From Zeugodacus cucurbitae (taxonomy: Eukaryota > Arthropoda > Insecta > Diptera > Tephritidae): a stretch of DNA of 64,000 bases. The translations under genes were made by a program, and so were the position numbers. The notes under the pieces were generated by a model. The model searched no databases. It had not been told where the DNA came from and was given only the letters and a program-made list of their open reading frames with translations. Shown here in pieces: positions 1 through 9,872 of the stretch (position 1 is its first letter; each line of letters starts with the position of its first letter). Location of the stretch: NCBI RefSeq assembly GCF_028554725.1, contig NC_071667.1:36351501-36415500 (forward strand), given 5' to 3'.

Positions 1-905
1 TTAAACCAACCACACGAATGCGTACAGTGCGTACAGAAGAGAATATTGCGTCTGTTTCTGAGAGTGTGGCTGAAGACCGTGAAATGTCGATTCGTCGCCG
101 TTCGCAGCAATTGGGTTTGTGTTATTCGACCACATGGAAGATTTTACGCAAAGATCTTGGTGTAAAACCGTATAAAATACAGCTCGTGCAAGAACTGAAG
201 CCGAACGATCTGCCACAACGTCGAATTTTCAGTGAATGGGCCCTAGAAAAGTTGGCAGAAAATCCGCTTTTTTATCGACAAATTTTGTTCAGCGATGAGG
301 CTCATTTCTGGTTGAATAGCTACGTAAATAAGCAAAATTGCCGCATTTGGGGTGAAGAGCAACCAGAAGCCGTTCAAGAACTGCCCATGCATCCCGAAAA
401 ATGCACTGTTTGGTGTGGTTTGTACGCTGGTGGAATCATTGGACCGTATTTTTTCAAAGATGCTGTTGGACGCAACGTTACGGTGAATGGCGATCGCTAT
501 CGTTCGATGCTAACAAACTTTTTGTTGCCAAAAATGGAAGAACTGAACTTGGTTGACATGTGGTTTCAACAAGATGGCGCTACATGCCACACAGCTCGCG
601 ATTCTATGGCCATTTTGAGGGAAAACTTCGGAGAACAATTCATCTCAAGAAATGGACCCGTAAGTTGGCCACCAAGATCATGCGATTTAACGCCTTTAGA
701 CTATTTTTTGTGGGGCTACGTCAAGTCTAAAGTCTACAGAAATAAGCCAGCAACTATTCCAGCTTTGGAAGACAACATTTCCGAAGAAATTCGGGCTATT
801 CCGGCCGAAATGCTCGAAAAAGTTGCCCAAAATTGGACTTTCCGAATGGACCACCTAAGACGCAGCCGCGGTCAACATTTAAATGAAATTATCTTCAAAA
901 AGTAA
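1..905 (+). CDS. Mariner-like transposase, DD41D (rosa) type, 5' end outside window
   Basis: Transposase of the Tc1/mariner superfamily, which cuts and pastes the element at TA sites. The frame is open to the window edge, so the Met at 18 is probably not the true start; about 40 N-terminal residues are expected to lie outside. Counting from that Met, residues 24-60 look like the second helix-turn-helix of the paired-like DNA-binding domain. The catalytic acids are D93 (ILFSDEAHFW), D186 (WFQQDGATCHTA) and D228 (CDLTPLDYFLWG). The 41 residues between the second and third, and Asp rather than Glu as the third, give the DD41D signature of rosa elements, first described in Ceratitis rosa (family knowledge). 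There are no internal stops or frameshifts in the visible part, so this is one of the few intact-looking frames here. An AATAAA lies at 932-937. Confidence 0.9.
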   Translation, partial: KPTTRMRTVRTEENIASVSESVAEDREMSIRRRSQQLGLCYSTTWKILRKDLGVKPYKIQLVQELKPNDLPQRRIFSEWALEKLAENPLFYRQILFSDEAHFWLNSYVNKQNCRIWGEEQPEAVQELPMHPEKCTVWCGLYAGGIIGPYFFKDAVGRNVTVNGDRYRSMLTNFLLPKMEELNLVDMWFQQDGATCHTARDSMAILRENFGEQFISRNGPVSWPPRSCDLTPLDYFLWGYVKSKVYRNKPATIPALEDNISEEIRAIPAEMLEKVAQNWTFRMDHLRRSRGQHLNEIIFKK

Positions 906-1012
906 ATGTCATGAACCAATCTAACGTTTCAAATAAAGAACCGATGAGATTTTGCAAATTTTATGCGTTTTTTTTTTAAAAAAAGTTATCAAGCTCTTAA
1001 AAAATCACCCTT
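906..1012 (+). mobile_element. 3' untranslated end and likely terminal repeat of the mariner
   Basis: Short 3' region after the mariner stop. It contains AATAAA at 932-937, then the sequence TTAAAAAATCACCC (about 997-1010), which looks like a mariner terminal inverted repeat and is soon followed by a TA dinucleotide at 1013-1014. The matching 5' terminus lies outside the window, so the exact edge is inferred. Confidence 0.6.
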
Positions 1013-1140
1013 TAATTCATCCAAAGATTGTATTTTGGGCTAACAATTTATTGGAAATTTTCTCAATACCTTCAAGAATTGTTTGATATTAAGACACTGT
1101 CTAATAATATGTCGATTTGGGATCTGCTAATTTCAGATGT

Positions 1141-1570
1141 GAGTATTTTTCCTAGTGTATTTTGTTTACTTCATAGCTTGGAAACAAATTTTTAAGTTGC
1201 GGTAGAACGATGGCTTGTGCTTCTATTACTATATCCGCATTTGGAGAAACTATAGTTATTGGGCATATTTTATTTGAATTTTGAATAATTCTTCCGCCCA
1301 TTCCCGAGATTTGAAAGTTAGAAAGTTTTATTGGCAATTTAGCTGATTTTGAGCCTTTGAAGATATAAAGGATCTTTAAGAGCCTTGATCTATTAGTGCT
1401 CTTAGTTTGAATAAATCACCCTTATGGTCAATGGTAATAACCGCAGTGGGTAAAACAATTTTTCTTTCATTTCCTGAATGAAGCGCTTGAATTTTTGCTG
1501 TTTTAGAGCAACATGGTTGTTATTTCCTTTTTTCGATACGACGTTGATCGATTTACATCTCCGTGTTTTC
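1141..1570 (-). pseudogene. BEL/Pao retrotransposon protease fragment
   Basis: Decayed piece of a BEL/Pao LTR retrotransposon polyprotein. On the minus strand one frame reads LPTAVITIDHKG, then RALIDQGS at about 1395-1372, the position of the aspartic protease active-site loop (usually DSGS or DQGS in this group). A second frame (1337-1152) continues with ISGMGG and EAQAIVLPQLKNLFPS, typical of the protease C-terminal half. At least one frameshift separates the two. No gag, reverse transcriptase or LTR is attached, so it is a fragment. A second, better preserved BEL/Pao protease lies at 22758-23340. Confidence 0.7.
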
Positions 1571-2112
1571 GCAGCATCCCGGTTTTCTATATATTGTATT
1601 ATTATATTTATTTCTCGATTTCTATATATTTTATACATTTAACATCCGATTTTTCATATATACATAGTATATCAACATTTAATACAAACATTATACCTTT
1701 TTTTTTAATACATACATACATAAAACAGCCCAACAAAATTAAAAAAAAATTTTGCTTCTTTGAATTTATCAACTGATTCTAGTTAATTTGGGTGCGCTGA
1801 ATTCAAATCTGTAATCAGTTGGTTCTATCAACTCTAGTTTTCATGATATAGCTTTTTTATACCCTCTACTTAACTTATGACCTGAAAAAAATTATAGCTA
1901 TCAAACCGGTTCGCTTAAGATCCTACCTATTTCGGAATTTGTTAAAAAATCGTATTAAGATTACTTTGGAGTTGATCTTGACCAAGACAAAAGCTGTCAA
2001 GGAAAATGAAATAGGCTTAAGTTTGGTTGCCGATGGTTTGGAGAGAGACCAGAAAACATTTGGATGACTGTTACTTCTGTTTAGTGTATATTGCTGGTAT
2101 TAATAGGAAAAA

Positions 2113-2588
2113 TTGAAAAAATGGCAGTATCCCGAATTACCGTCAGCACGCCGTCCAATTCCCCATTTCGAAGATGTTCCAATTCCAAAACTGAATGATT
2201 CTCCAGAGCAGAGTTCGGAGTTTGAACATAATGCCTCTAATGATCTAAGTGATTGCGACAGTGTTTTCGAAGACACAGAAACTATTCCTCAACGTTTTAA
2301 TCAATGCGAGTTGAATAACTTAATTCGAGATACTTCCTTATCAAAAAAAGCGTCTGAAGTGTTAGCTTCGAGGTTAAATGATAAGAAATTGTTAGAACGT
2401 GGAACAAAAATAACTTATTACCGCACCAGGGATAAAGCTTGTTTAACATTTTTACTAAGGAAGGCAATCTGGTGTTTTGTAACAATATAAATGGTCTTAT
2501 GCAGGAAATGGGGCTATCCAAGTATCTACCTATCGATTAGCGTCTCTTCGTGGACAGTTCCGAGAGAAGTTTGAAGTGCGTCTTATTG
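2113..2588 (+). pseudogene. Unclassified transposon protein, N-terminal part (copy 1)
   Basis: Open from 2113 to 2490 (125 residues), then homology continues in other frames to the hAT-like insertion at 2589. The start at 2113 is a Met directly followed by KKWQYPELPSARRPIPH. An acidic, serine-rich linker comes next, then a block with RDTSLSKKASEVLASRL and LLERGTKITYYRTR. After the frame break, RLFVDSSERSLKCVLL can be read at about 2540-2585. I recognise this layout from uncharacterised transposon-derived proteins in insects, but not a named family. The reading frame resumes at 3319 after the insertion with a PIPIAHS-like stretch, which shows the two halves were one gene. Confidence 0.55.
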
Positions 2589-3318
2589 CTAGGGATGCCA
2601 ACGATGTATCGATGTTTTCGTCAAAAAGCATCGATGTTAGCCATCGATGTCTCGAATCTAAAAACATCGATGCATCGATGTCACTTTCAACGATGTTTTG
2701 TATAAAAATTTTACTTCACACTTTTTCGGGTATTAACCCGAAACCCTCTATTTGGATACGCTTTATTACATTGGAATACAATTTACATAATTCTGGCGTA
2801 GGCTACTGCGTTTGATCAGAGATTCAAATAACTTCATTTTAAAGATGCTAGGGCTAAAGGAAATACTTTTTTTTGTATCATAGAGAATTAATCGCGCTGA
2901 TACAACGGAATCTTCGGATGAGTGTGAAACAGAATACTCGTTTGATGTTTGGAACCAGAATAAACATATGGTCCACCAAAAGTGAAATGTAAGCTGCCAA
3001 ATTTATCTACAATTACAGGGACGGAAGGTTTGGGTTGACATGAATACTGTGTTTCCGGAGTTGTATAAACCCAGGGCAACTATCACGCAGAAGTTAAAAC
3101 GAAAATAAATGACAGTGAAAAAACTTTCCATGTCGTTGCTTTGACTACATTTCATTTTTTTAGGCTTCTGGTTCTGTATCTCTTAGCTTTTCACACTAAA
3201 TTTAAAATAAGTTAAAAAGTTCAAAAATTCATCGATGTTTCGATGTTTTAATGGCCGATTTTTTGATTTCGATGGGTTTTGAAGAAACATCGATACATCG
3301 AACCATCGATTTTTCATT
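2589..3318 (+). mobile_element. Decayed hAT-like element with CATCGATG-rich ends
   Basis: This insert breaks the host gene between 2588 and 3319. The left end TAGGGATGCCAACGATG resembles the hAT terminus TAGAGATGGCAACGAT at 47697. Both ends are packed with CATCGATG and ACATCGATG motifs (2600-2700 and 3228-3318), which look like subterminal transposase sites. Inside, the plus strand reads SSDECETEYSFDVWN (about 2907-2950) and VDMNTVFPELYKP (about 3036-3075). These resemble the C-terminal dimerisation region of hAT transposases; compare WDEMKPVYPKLY in the hAT at 45552. At about 730 bp it is an internally deleted copy. A clear 8-bp target duplication was not found. Confidence 0.65.
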
Positions 3319-3711
3319 TTACCAATTCCAATTGCGCACTCCACAACAATGAAAGAAGAATATAACAACATTACATTAGTAATGAAAAAGATAAAATACC
3401 AAGACCAGCAATGGATGATTTGTGTTGATCTTAAAATGGTCAATTTTCTTCTTGGACAACAGAGTGGTTATACTAAGTACCCTTGCTTTTTGTATCTCTG
3501 GGATAGCAGATCCAAGCAACAACATTGGCGGGAAAAATATTGGCATACGAGAGAAAAAATTATTGTTGGCGATAAAAATATTGTCAATGAAGCTCGTGAA
3601 AAGATCGTCCTACTGTTGCACATCAAATTAGGATTCATGAAGCAGTTTGTTAAGGCTCTGATCGCGATGGGAAATGTTTTGCATATATTTGCAGCAAAAT
3701 GCCTAATCTAA
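3319..3711 (+). pseudogene. Unclassified transposon protein, C-terminal part (copy 1)
   Basis: Continuation of the gene broken at 2588. An open frame from 3349 to 3711 carries motifs shared with the copy at 43852-44700: FLLGQQSGYTKYPCFLYLWDS here versus FFMGLQSGYTKYPCYLCLWDS there, and LLLHIKLGFMKQFV versus PPLHIKLGLMKQFV. The start at 3349 is not a real start, because the protein-like reading begins upstream at 3319 with PIPIAHS. The downstream half seen in copy 2 (FHQDIMSFEQRYQGQYNENM) is missing here. Function unknown; a transposase role is inferred only from the repeat setting. Confidence 0.55.
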
Positions 3712-4028
3712 GTAGAGATAAGATTAGAGCAGGAGTTTTTGACGATCCCCAAATAAGGCAGTTTGTGAATGACAACGATTTTGATAAGTCAATGACCGAA
3801 ACTGAATGAAATGCGTCTGCATCATTCATGCAAGTTTATTTTTTTTATATTCCTATGGAAAAGTTTTACTTTTTAAATACTTAAAAAGGTTGGGCATTTT
3901 TTTTGGCAATAACTATAACAGCAAATAAAAAATTTTGCTGAAAAAAGATTTTGGTAAAAACTGTTGGTCATAATTGAAGTCATGAGTGGAGGGTATAAAA
4001 AAGCTATATCATGAGCTAGAGCTGATGG

Positions 4029-4362
4029 AGACAAATAAAAATAAATTTCGTATTTTTTTATTTCTTCCCCAGAAAACATTCTTGGGTGCACAATATTCTA
4101 CTTGGCTGCCGCTATATCGTTTTGTATTTCTTAAACTTTATTTTCTATTAATTTTAGTTTGTATATTTGGCCATTAAACAAAAACTTTCTAAAGTCTATT
4201 CTATTTTATTTTCTTCTATGGTTATTATGTATAGTGATTTTATTATTTGTTTCCTATTTGCATTTTATTATCTATTAAGCCGTTGGATTTTAGTCGACAT
4301 CCCTACCATGGTTATATTCTTGAAAAACCCCGTACCCACTGGGGTAACAATGTTATACAAAA
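4029..4362. other. AT-rich spacer, nothing recognised
   Basis: Low-complexity AT-rich DNA between the unclassified element and the first R-repeat fragment. Short open frames here are composition artefacts. Confidence 0.5.
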
Positions 4363-4446
4363 AACAAGTAAGGAAGGGCTAAGTTTGGCTGTAACCAAAC
4401 ATTTTATACTCTCGCAACGTAAAGTGATATATGTATATTAATATGT
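4363..4446 (+). repeat. R repeat, copy 1 (head only)
   Basis: Carries the R-family head: ACAAGTAAGGAAGGGCTAAG, a short hairpin GTTTGG..CCAAAC, then ATTTTATACTCTCGCAA. It is followed almost at once by the Tc1-like element. The complete version lies at 58541-59746. Confidence 0.75.
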
Positions 4447-4689
4447 ACAGTGGGGAGCAAAAGTGATTCCACGATCAACATTTTCAAGTTTGAGCGCGCA
4501 TAAAAAATAAACGAATGAAGTAAATGACAAAAACTTTTTTTTTCTTGAATATCTAGTTTATTTGTAACAATTAGGCGTAAAAAGCAAAATAGTAACGGAG
4601 ACAATGGCATAGTTATAATACAAAAACAAAAAAAAGCGGCATGTACTCAGTTTTGCACCATCCGTGAAAAAAATAAAAGAAATGCATTA

Positions 4690-5142
4690 TTAATATTTAG
4701 TCCATAGACCCTTACTTTCTATGACATTTTTTATATGTTCTGGCATGCTCACGAATAGATTTTCAACAATTCCTTTCGGAATATTATTCCACTCTTGTTC
4801 AACACGCCCCCAAAGATCGTTTAGGTTGGAGGGGGCTGATTGATACTGTCCGAGCTGTCGCTTCACAATTGACCACAGATTTTCAATTGGATTGAGGTCG
4901 GGACTTTGCGCTGGCCACTCCATCACCTTAAAATTTGGTTTCCCAGCCATTCTTTTAAAATTTTCGCAGGTTGCTTGGGATCCCCATCTTGCTGAAAAGT
5001 GATTTCATGCTCTGGATACGCACACTGGTCAAGAAAATGAGGAAGCAGGGTTTGCAAAATACTTAAATAATATTTCTTACGCATAATCCCGTCAATTTTG
5101 TGCAACGGTCCCACTTTCCAAACGTGACGCACCCCCAAGCCT
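4690..5142 (-). pseudogene. Tc1-like DD34E transposase, C-terminal half (left arm)
   Basis: Minus-strand copy of the transposase C-terminus. A first frame covers WKVGPLHKIDGIMRKKYYL and the second catalytic Asp (FQQDGDPKQPAK, intact in this arm). After a frameshift, a second frame (4950-4690) has the third catalytic residue in QSPDLNPIENLWSIVK. Counting across the shift gives 34 residues between Asp and Glu, hence DD34E. The same frameshift, at the bases around GGGAAACCAAATTTTAAGG, is present in the right arm. Confidence 0.85.
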
Positions 5143-5149
5143 CCAAAAA

Positions 5150-5825
5150 ACAAACCAGCTTTATCCGAGAAAAATTTTAAGGCACGACAAAAATTCGCAA
5201 AGGCACACAGAAACTGGACAGTTGAAGACTGGAAACGTGTTATCTGGTTGGACGAATCCAAGTTTAACCGTTTTCAATCGGATGGAAAACAGTACTGTTG
5301 GCGTAGACCCGGTGACAAGCTTCAAAGGCAACACGTGAAGCAAACAACAGAACGTGGAGGAGGCAACATAATGGCTTGGGGGTGCTTCACGTTTTGGAAA
5401 GTGGGACCGTTGCACAAAATTGACGGGATTATGCGTAAGGAAGATTATTTAAGTATTTTGCAAACCCAGCTTACAAATTTTCTTGACCAGTGTGCGTATC
5501 CAGAGCATGAAATCACTTTTCAGTAAGATAGGGATCCCAAGCAACCTGCGAAAATTTTAAAAGAATGGCTGGGAAACCAAATTTTAAGGTGATGGAGTGG
5601 CCAGCGCAAAGTCCCGACCTCAATCCAATTGAAAATCTGTGGTCAATTGTGAAGCGACAGCTCGGACAGTATCAATCAGCCCCCTCCAACCTAAACGATC
5701 TTTGGGGGCGTGTTGAACAAGAGTGGAATAATATTCCGAAAGGAATTGTTGAAAATCTATTCGTGAGCATGCCAGAACATATAAAAAATGTCATAGAAAG
5801 TAAGGGTCTATGGACTAAATATTAA
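5150..5825 (+). pseudogene. Tc1-like DD34E transposase, C-terminal two thirds (right arm)
   Basis: Plus-strand copy that extends further toward the N-terminus than the left arm. It begins in the spacer with ALSEKNFKARQKFAKAHRNW, includes the first catalytic Asp (VIWLDESKFNRFQSDG), then the region shared with the left arm. At the second catalytic site a stop codon and an Asp-preceding change are present (FQ-stop-DRDPKQ). The frameshift before WPAQSPDLNPIENLW matches the left arm. The N-terminal DNA-binding domain is missing. Not functional. Confidence 0.85.
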
Positions 5826-6067
5826 TAATGCATTTCTTTTATTTTTTTCACGGATGGTGCAAAACTGAGTACATGCCGCTTTTTTTTGTTTTTGTATTAT
5901 AACTATACCATTGTCTCCGTTACTATTTTGCTTTTTACGCCTAATTGTTACAAATAAACTAGATATTCAAGAAAAAAAAAGTTTTTGTCATTTACTTCAT
6001 TCGTTTATTTTTTATGCGCGCTCAAACATGAAAATGTTGATCGTGGAATCACTTTTGCTCCCCACTG

Positions 6068-6644
6068 TATATATGTATATTAATTAAAAGTATAAAGTAT
6101 AATAATTAAAATTTGAAATGTTGAGGAATATGAAAAAAAAAACAATTATTAACAGTGAATTCAAATTTTATTTCTTAAAAGAACTTAAAAGTAAGAAAAC
6201 ATATAATTCATTTATTAAGTAAATATAATGTTTTTAAATTTTAAGATTACAAACAGTCTGATCAACATTTTCCCTACGTACATTTCATTTATTCTTAAAC
6301 TTTGTGTTATTAAGTCTTGCTTATATTTATAAATTATTTTATATATATACAAATAGTACAATTGATTTAAATATTCTTAGCTAACATCTTTGTCATTTAT
6401 CTTAATTTATATATTTATTATATTTTCTAAAAAATATTATAAAATTATATAACTTTTAAATCTACCTTATACTTTTACAACTTATTATATATTAACAAAT
6501 ATTACATATGATTTAATTTTTCTTGGTTACAATAATTATTTCTTTATTATATTTAAAAATATTTTTCTAAAAAAAACGGCTGTTAAAAATTTTATTATAA
6601 CCATTATTAATGCCATTATGTGTGAAAAAGAGAAATATTATATT
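6068..6644. other. AT-rich DNA, probably 3' noncoding part of Helentron A
   Basis: No reading frame of note. Helentron A's endonuclease frame, minus strand, stops at about 6650, so this region would be its 3' untranslated part. No hairpin terminus was recognised. Confidence 0.4.
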
Positions 6645-6649
6645 AAGCC

Positions 6650-6744
6650 TTAGTTTGAAATAGAGACACAAATACCATCATGATAGCTATACACTGTCTC
6701 GTAAGTGATAGCATTAACATGGGAATGATCCATCTTTGAAAATG
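6650..6744 (-). pseudogene. Helentron A endonuclease, C-terminal end
   Basis: A short minus-strand stretch reads KMDHSHVNAITYETVYSYHD followed by GICVSISN and a stop. It matches the end of an apurinic-type endonuclease domain and continues the frame that breaks at 8459 after IDWAFS. The two parts are separated by the RTE element at 6745-8458. The sequence GAAAATG is found at both junctions (6738-6744 and 8459-8465), as expected for an insertion target duplication. Confidence 0.75.
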
Positions 6745-8458
6745 TATGTATGTGATTGGCGTTGCAACCGTTTAGCCGGTTATAGCCGAATCGACGATAG
6801 TGCGCCACCTGTCTCTCTCCTTCGCAGTTCGGCGCCAGTTGGAGATCCCAAGTGTAACCAGGTCGCTCTCCACCTGGTCCTTCCAACGGAGTGGAGGCCT
6901 TCCCCTTCCTCGGCTTCCTCCGGCGGGTACTGCATCGAACACTTTCAGGGCTGGAGTGTTTTCGTCCATTCGGACAACATGACCTAGCCAGCGTAGCCGC
7001 TGTCTTTTTATTCGCTGAACTATGTCAATGTCGTCGTATAACTCGTACAGCTCATCGTTCCATCGTCTGCGGTATTCGCCGTTGCCAATGTTCTGAGGAC
7101 CATAAATCTTGCGCAAAATTTTCCTCTCGAAAACTCCTAGTGTCGTCTCATCTGATGTTGACATCGTCCAAGCTTCTGCACCGTAAAGCAGGACGGGAAT
7201 GATAAGCGACTTGTAGAGCTTGATTTTGGTTCGTCGAGAGAGGACTTTACTGTTCAATTGCCTACTCAGTCCAAAGTAGCACCTGTTGGCAAGAGTTATT
7301 CTGCGCTGGATTTCGAGGCTGACATTGTTCGTGTTGTTGATGCTGGTTCCCAGGTATACGAAATTATCTACGACCTCGAAGTTATGACTGTCAACAGTGA
7401 CGTGGGAGCCAATACGCGAATGCGCCGACTGTTTGTTTGATGACAGGAGATATTTCGTCTTGTCCTCATTCACCTCCAGACCCATTCGCTTCGCCTCCTT
7501 ATCCATGCGGGAAAAAGCAGAACAAACGGCGCGGTTGTTGCTTCCGATGATATCAATATCATCGGCGTACGCCAGGAGCTGTACACTCTTGTAGAAGATT
7601 GTACCTTCTCGGTTTAGCTCTGCAGCTCTTATAATTTTTTCCAGCATCAGGTTAAAGAAGTCGCACGATAGTGAGTCACCTTGTCTGAAACCTCGTTTGG
7701 TATCGAACGGCTCGGAGAGGTCCTTCCCAATCATGACGGAGCTTTTGGTGTTGCTCAACGTCAATTTACACAGCCGTATTAGTTTTGCGGGGATACCAAA
7801 TTCAGACATCGCGGCGTAAAGGCAACTCCTTTTCGTGCTGTCGAAAGCAGCTTTAAAATCGACAAAAAGGTGGTGTGTGTCGATCCTCTTTTCTCGGGTC
7901 TTTTCCAAGATTTGGCGCATGGTGAATATCTGGTCAGTTGTCGATTTTCCAGGTCTAAAGCCACACTGATAAGGTCCAATCAGTTTGTTGACGGTGGGCT
8001 TTAGTCTTTCACACAATACGCTCGATAGAACCTTGTATGCGATATTTAGGAGGCTGATCCCACGGTAATTGGCGCAGATTGTGGGATCTCCCTTTTTATG
8101 GATTGGGCAGAGCACACTGATATTCCAATCGTCAGGCATGCTTTCTTCCGACCATATTCTGCAAAGAAGCTGATGCATGCACCTTATCAGTTCTTCGCCG
8201 CCGTATTTGAATAGTTCTGCCGGTAATCTATCGGCCCCCGCTGCTTTGTTGTTCTTCAAGCGGGTAATTGCTATTCGAATTTCTTCATGGTCGGGTAATG
8301 GAACATCTGTTCCATCGTCATCGATTGGGGGATCGGGTTCGCCATCTCCTGGTGTTGTACTCTCACTGCCATTCAGCAGGTCGGAGAAGTGTTCCCTCCA
8401 TAATCCCAGTATGCCCTGGACATCGGTTACCAGATTACCACCTTGGTCTCTACATGAG
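6745..8458 (-). pseudogene. RTE-clade LINE, copy 1 (reverse transcriptase half)
   Basis: 5'-truncated RTE retrotransposon. It keeps the linker after the endonuclease and the full reverse transcriptase: FRPGKSTTDQIF, FVDFKAAFDS (motif A), FRQGDSLS, and LAYADDIDIIG (motif C with catalytic Asp pair). The C-terminal end reads RGRGRPPLRWKDQVESDL and stops at SAITG. The frame is open for over 550 codons. The 3' end is a short tail of CATA-type repeats (TATGTATGTA on the plus strand near 6744-6753), characteristic of RTE elements. Truncation joins it in frame to Helentron A's endonuclease, producing a chance 615-residue open frame that is not a real gene. Confidence 0.9.
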
Positions 8459-9108
8459 GAAAATGCCCAGTCAATTTGTGTACCCTCAGGTGTAGTTGAA
8501 TATTCTACATTAAGCAGGGAACCAAAGTTTTTTTGTTGAAGAAGATTTCTTATTGTAGTCCCCGAAGACTTTAGACAAATGTTAAAATCCCCAACAATTA
8601 TCACATTTTGATTGCACAACTCAGTAGTAAGGACTTCTTGAAGTTCTGCATTTCAATGTCTGAGAGGAAAAGCTGAGTTTCTGTAAAGAACCAGAAAATT
8701 ATTGTTGAAACATTTAAACAAAACTGCTTCTAAAACTTTGCGATCTGTATAAATTTTCTTCATAATTTTAGGTTCTATCGAGCTAGCAATACTATGTTTT
8801 GCATAAATTATAAGGCCCCGTTTATTTCGATTGCTTGTCGAAGTGATATCTATCCTCAGCTCGTTTATTAGACTAAATCCTGGTATTTCAAAATGTTCGC
8901 CAGGATAACTCCAGGTTTCTACGAAACATTAAATATCTGAAGATAGCATCAAGAAGTCGCCTTTTATATTATTAATGTGAGCATGAAGACTCTGAACATT
9001 ATGAAATAATAATTGAAGTGTTGATGTTCTAGAAATCATAAAATTGAAATTTGTAATCAGGGCTTTAGATGTGCTCAATTCCATCAGTTCCCTAAATACT
9101 GGATCCGA
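8459..9108 (-). pseudogene. Helentron A endonuclease domain
   Basis: Minus-strand continuation downstream of the helicase. It reads LLFHNVQSLHAHINNIKGD, then CFVETWSYPGE, GLIIYAK, NVIIVGDFNICLKSS and QIDWAFS, the ordered motifs of an apurinic-type endonuclease. This domain at the C-terminus of a Rep/helicase protein defines the Helentron variant of Helitrons (family knowledge). There are at least two stops. The domain is cut by the RTE at 6745-8458 and resumes at 6744. Confidence 0.8.
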
Positions 9109-9872
9109 TTAAGAAAACTTATTAGGAGGAATAAAATTTCCGACAATGAAAAGACCTTCTGCCGTAGTAGCTCTACTGCAAGCTACATATATCGAAGCTC
9201 TAGGCATTCTGGGTCGAGTATGAACGACAACTTTACTATATGTGGCACCCTGATTTTTATGAATAGTTATTCCCTCAGCCGGAACAACTGGAAATTGATT
9301 TCTTTCAATTGAAATTTGTTCATATCTTTTATATTGAAAGGATCTCATAACTTTCTCAATTGGAGTCCAAGAACTTTCTAGAGGATGAGGCCTTTTTGAT
9401 CGTGCTATCAAACCAACAGAAGGTTCCAAGAATTTAACCCAAATAATTGCTGGAAAATTACAATGGAAATCAATTTGCATAAGTTGCCCAGTTGCTCCAT
9501 TAACCAACCCATCACTTGTGTTAATATTCACTGTTATCATATATTTGGCAGTGGTTTTTAGTGTCAACTCATAAGGAAGTCCCTGCGTTTCAGACGTTTT
9601 GAAAAGTTTAACTCTTGCCAAAATATTCTCTAATTGACCACCTATACCAATTCCTCTTAACGAATCTTTGGCAATTGAAGAAATAGCTTCAGTCGGAATT
9701 CGATTTAGCTTAAGGGCATTGAAATTATTCGTCTCTTCATTAGACCAAAATAAATGGATCGCATCTTCGGGAACTTCTTCAGAATTAACTACCCGAGTTT
9801 GAATTAATGATATATCATCATTTGTCATAGTGCCAGATGCCATGCGGTTTAACGCTATAGCAAAATCTTGAT
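9109..9872 (-). pseudogene. Helentron A, C-terminal half of Pif1-like helicase
   Basis: Part of the Rep/helicase protein of a Helitron-like rolling-circle transposon. It reads leftward from ALNRMASGTM, through NSEEVPEDAIHLFWSNEET, NGATGQLMQ, GITIHKNQGATY and ASIYVACSRAT, the last being the helicase motif VI region of Pif1-type enzymes. 244 codons are open from the Met at 9843, but homology extends to 9872, where a Gypsy fragment on the other strand begins. Walker A and B regions are missing from this copy. It stops at 9109 and the endonuclease follows in another frame. Confidence 0.85.

Larger units (their letters stand above)
1825..4028 (+). mobile_element. Unclassified DNA element with inverted repeats, copy 1
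   Basis: A gene remnant of unknown transposon family is bracketed by imperfect inverted repeats. The left arm at 1825-1877 contains CATGATATAGCTTTTTTATA; the right arm at about 3977-4028 has the same on the other strand. Net length without the hAT insertion at 2589-3318 is about 1.5 kb. The encoded protein resembles the one at 43852-44700. No target duplication was recognised at the arm ends, so the true termini may lie further out. I do not know a superfamily name for it. Confidence 0.55.
4448..6067. mobile_element. Palindromic Tc1-like element with 695-bp arms
   Basis: Two outward-facing 3' halves of a Tc1-like element form one unit. The left arm is 4448-5142 and the right arm 5373-6067, both 695 bp and nearly identical in inverted orientation. 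The spacer is 5143-5372. Both ends read CAGTGGGGAGCAAAAGTGAT and are flanked by TA (4446-4447 and 6068-6069), the target duplication expected for this superfamily. The 5' terminus of the ordinary element is absent; both ends are copies of the 3' terminus. The unit could still be bound by transposase at both ends (inference). Confidence 0.85.

Noticed and set aside
1513..1776. 87-codon plus-strand frame rich in Tyr, Ile and Phe
   Set aside because: Low-complexity AT-rich translation that overlaps a BEL/Pao remnant on the other strand.
2590..2700. CATCGATG cluster as a CRISPR-like array
   Set aside because: Irregular spacing, palindromic 8-mers, hAT ends and a eukaryotic setting.
2888..3079. 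Minus-strand 63-codon frame
   Set aside because: Antisense to hAT C-terminal text that reads correctly on the plus strand.
6772..8619. 615-codon open frame as a single gene
   Set aside because: Its first 50 codons belong to a Helentron endonuclease and the rest to an RTE reverse transcriptase; the join is an insertion boundary.
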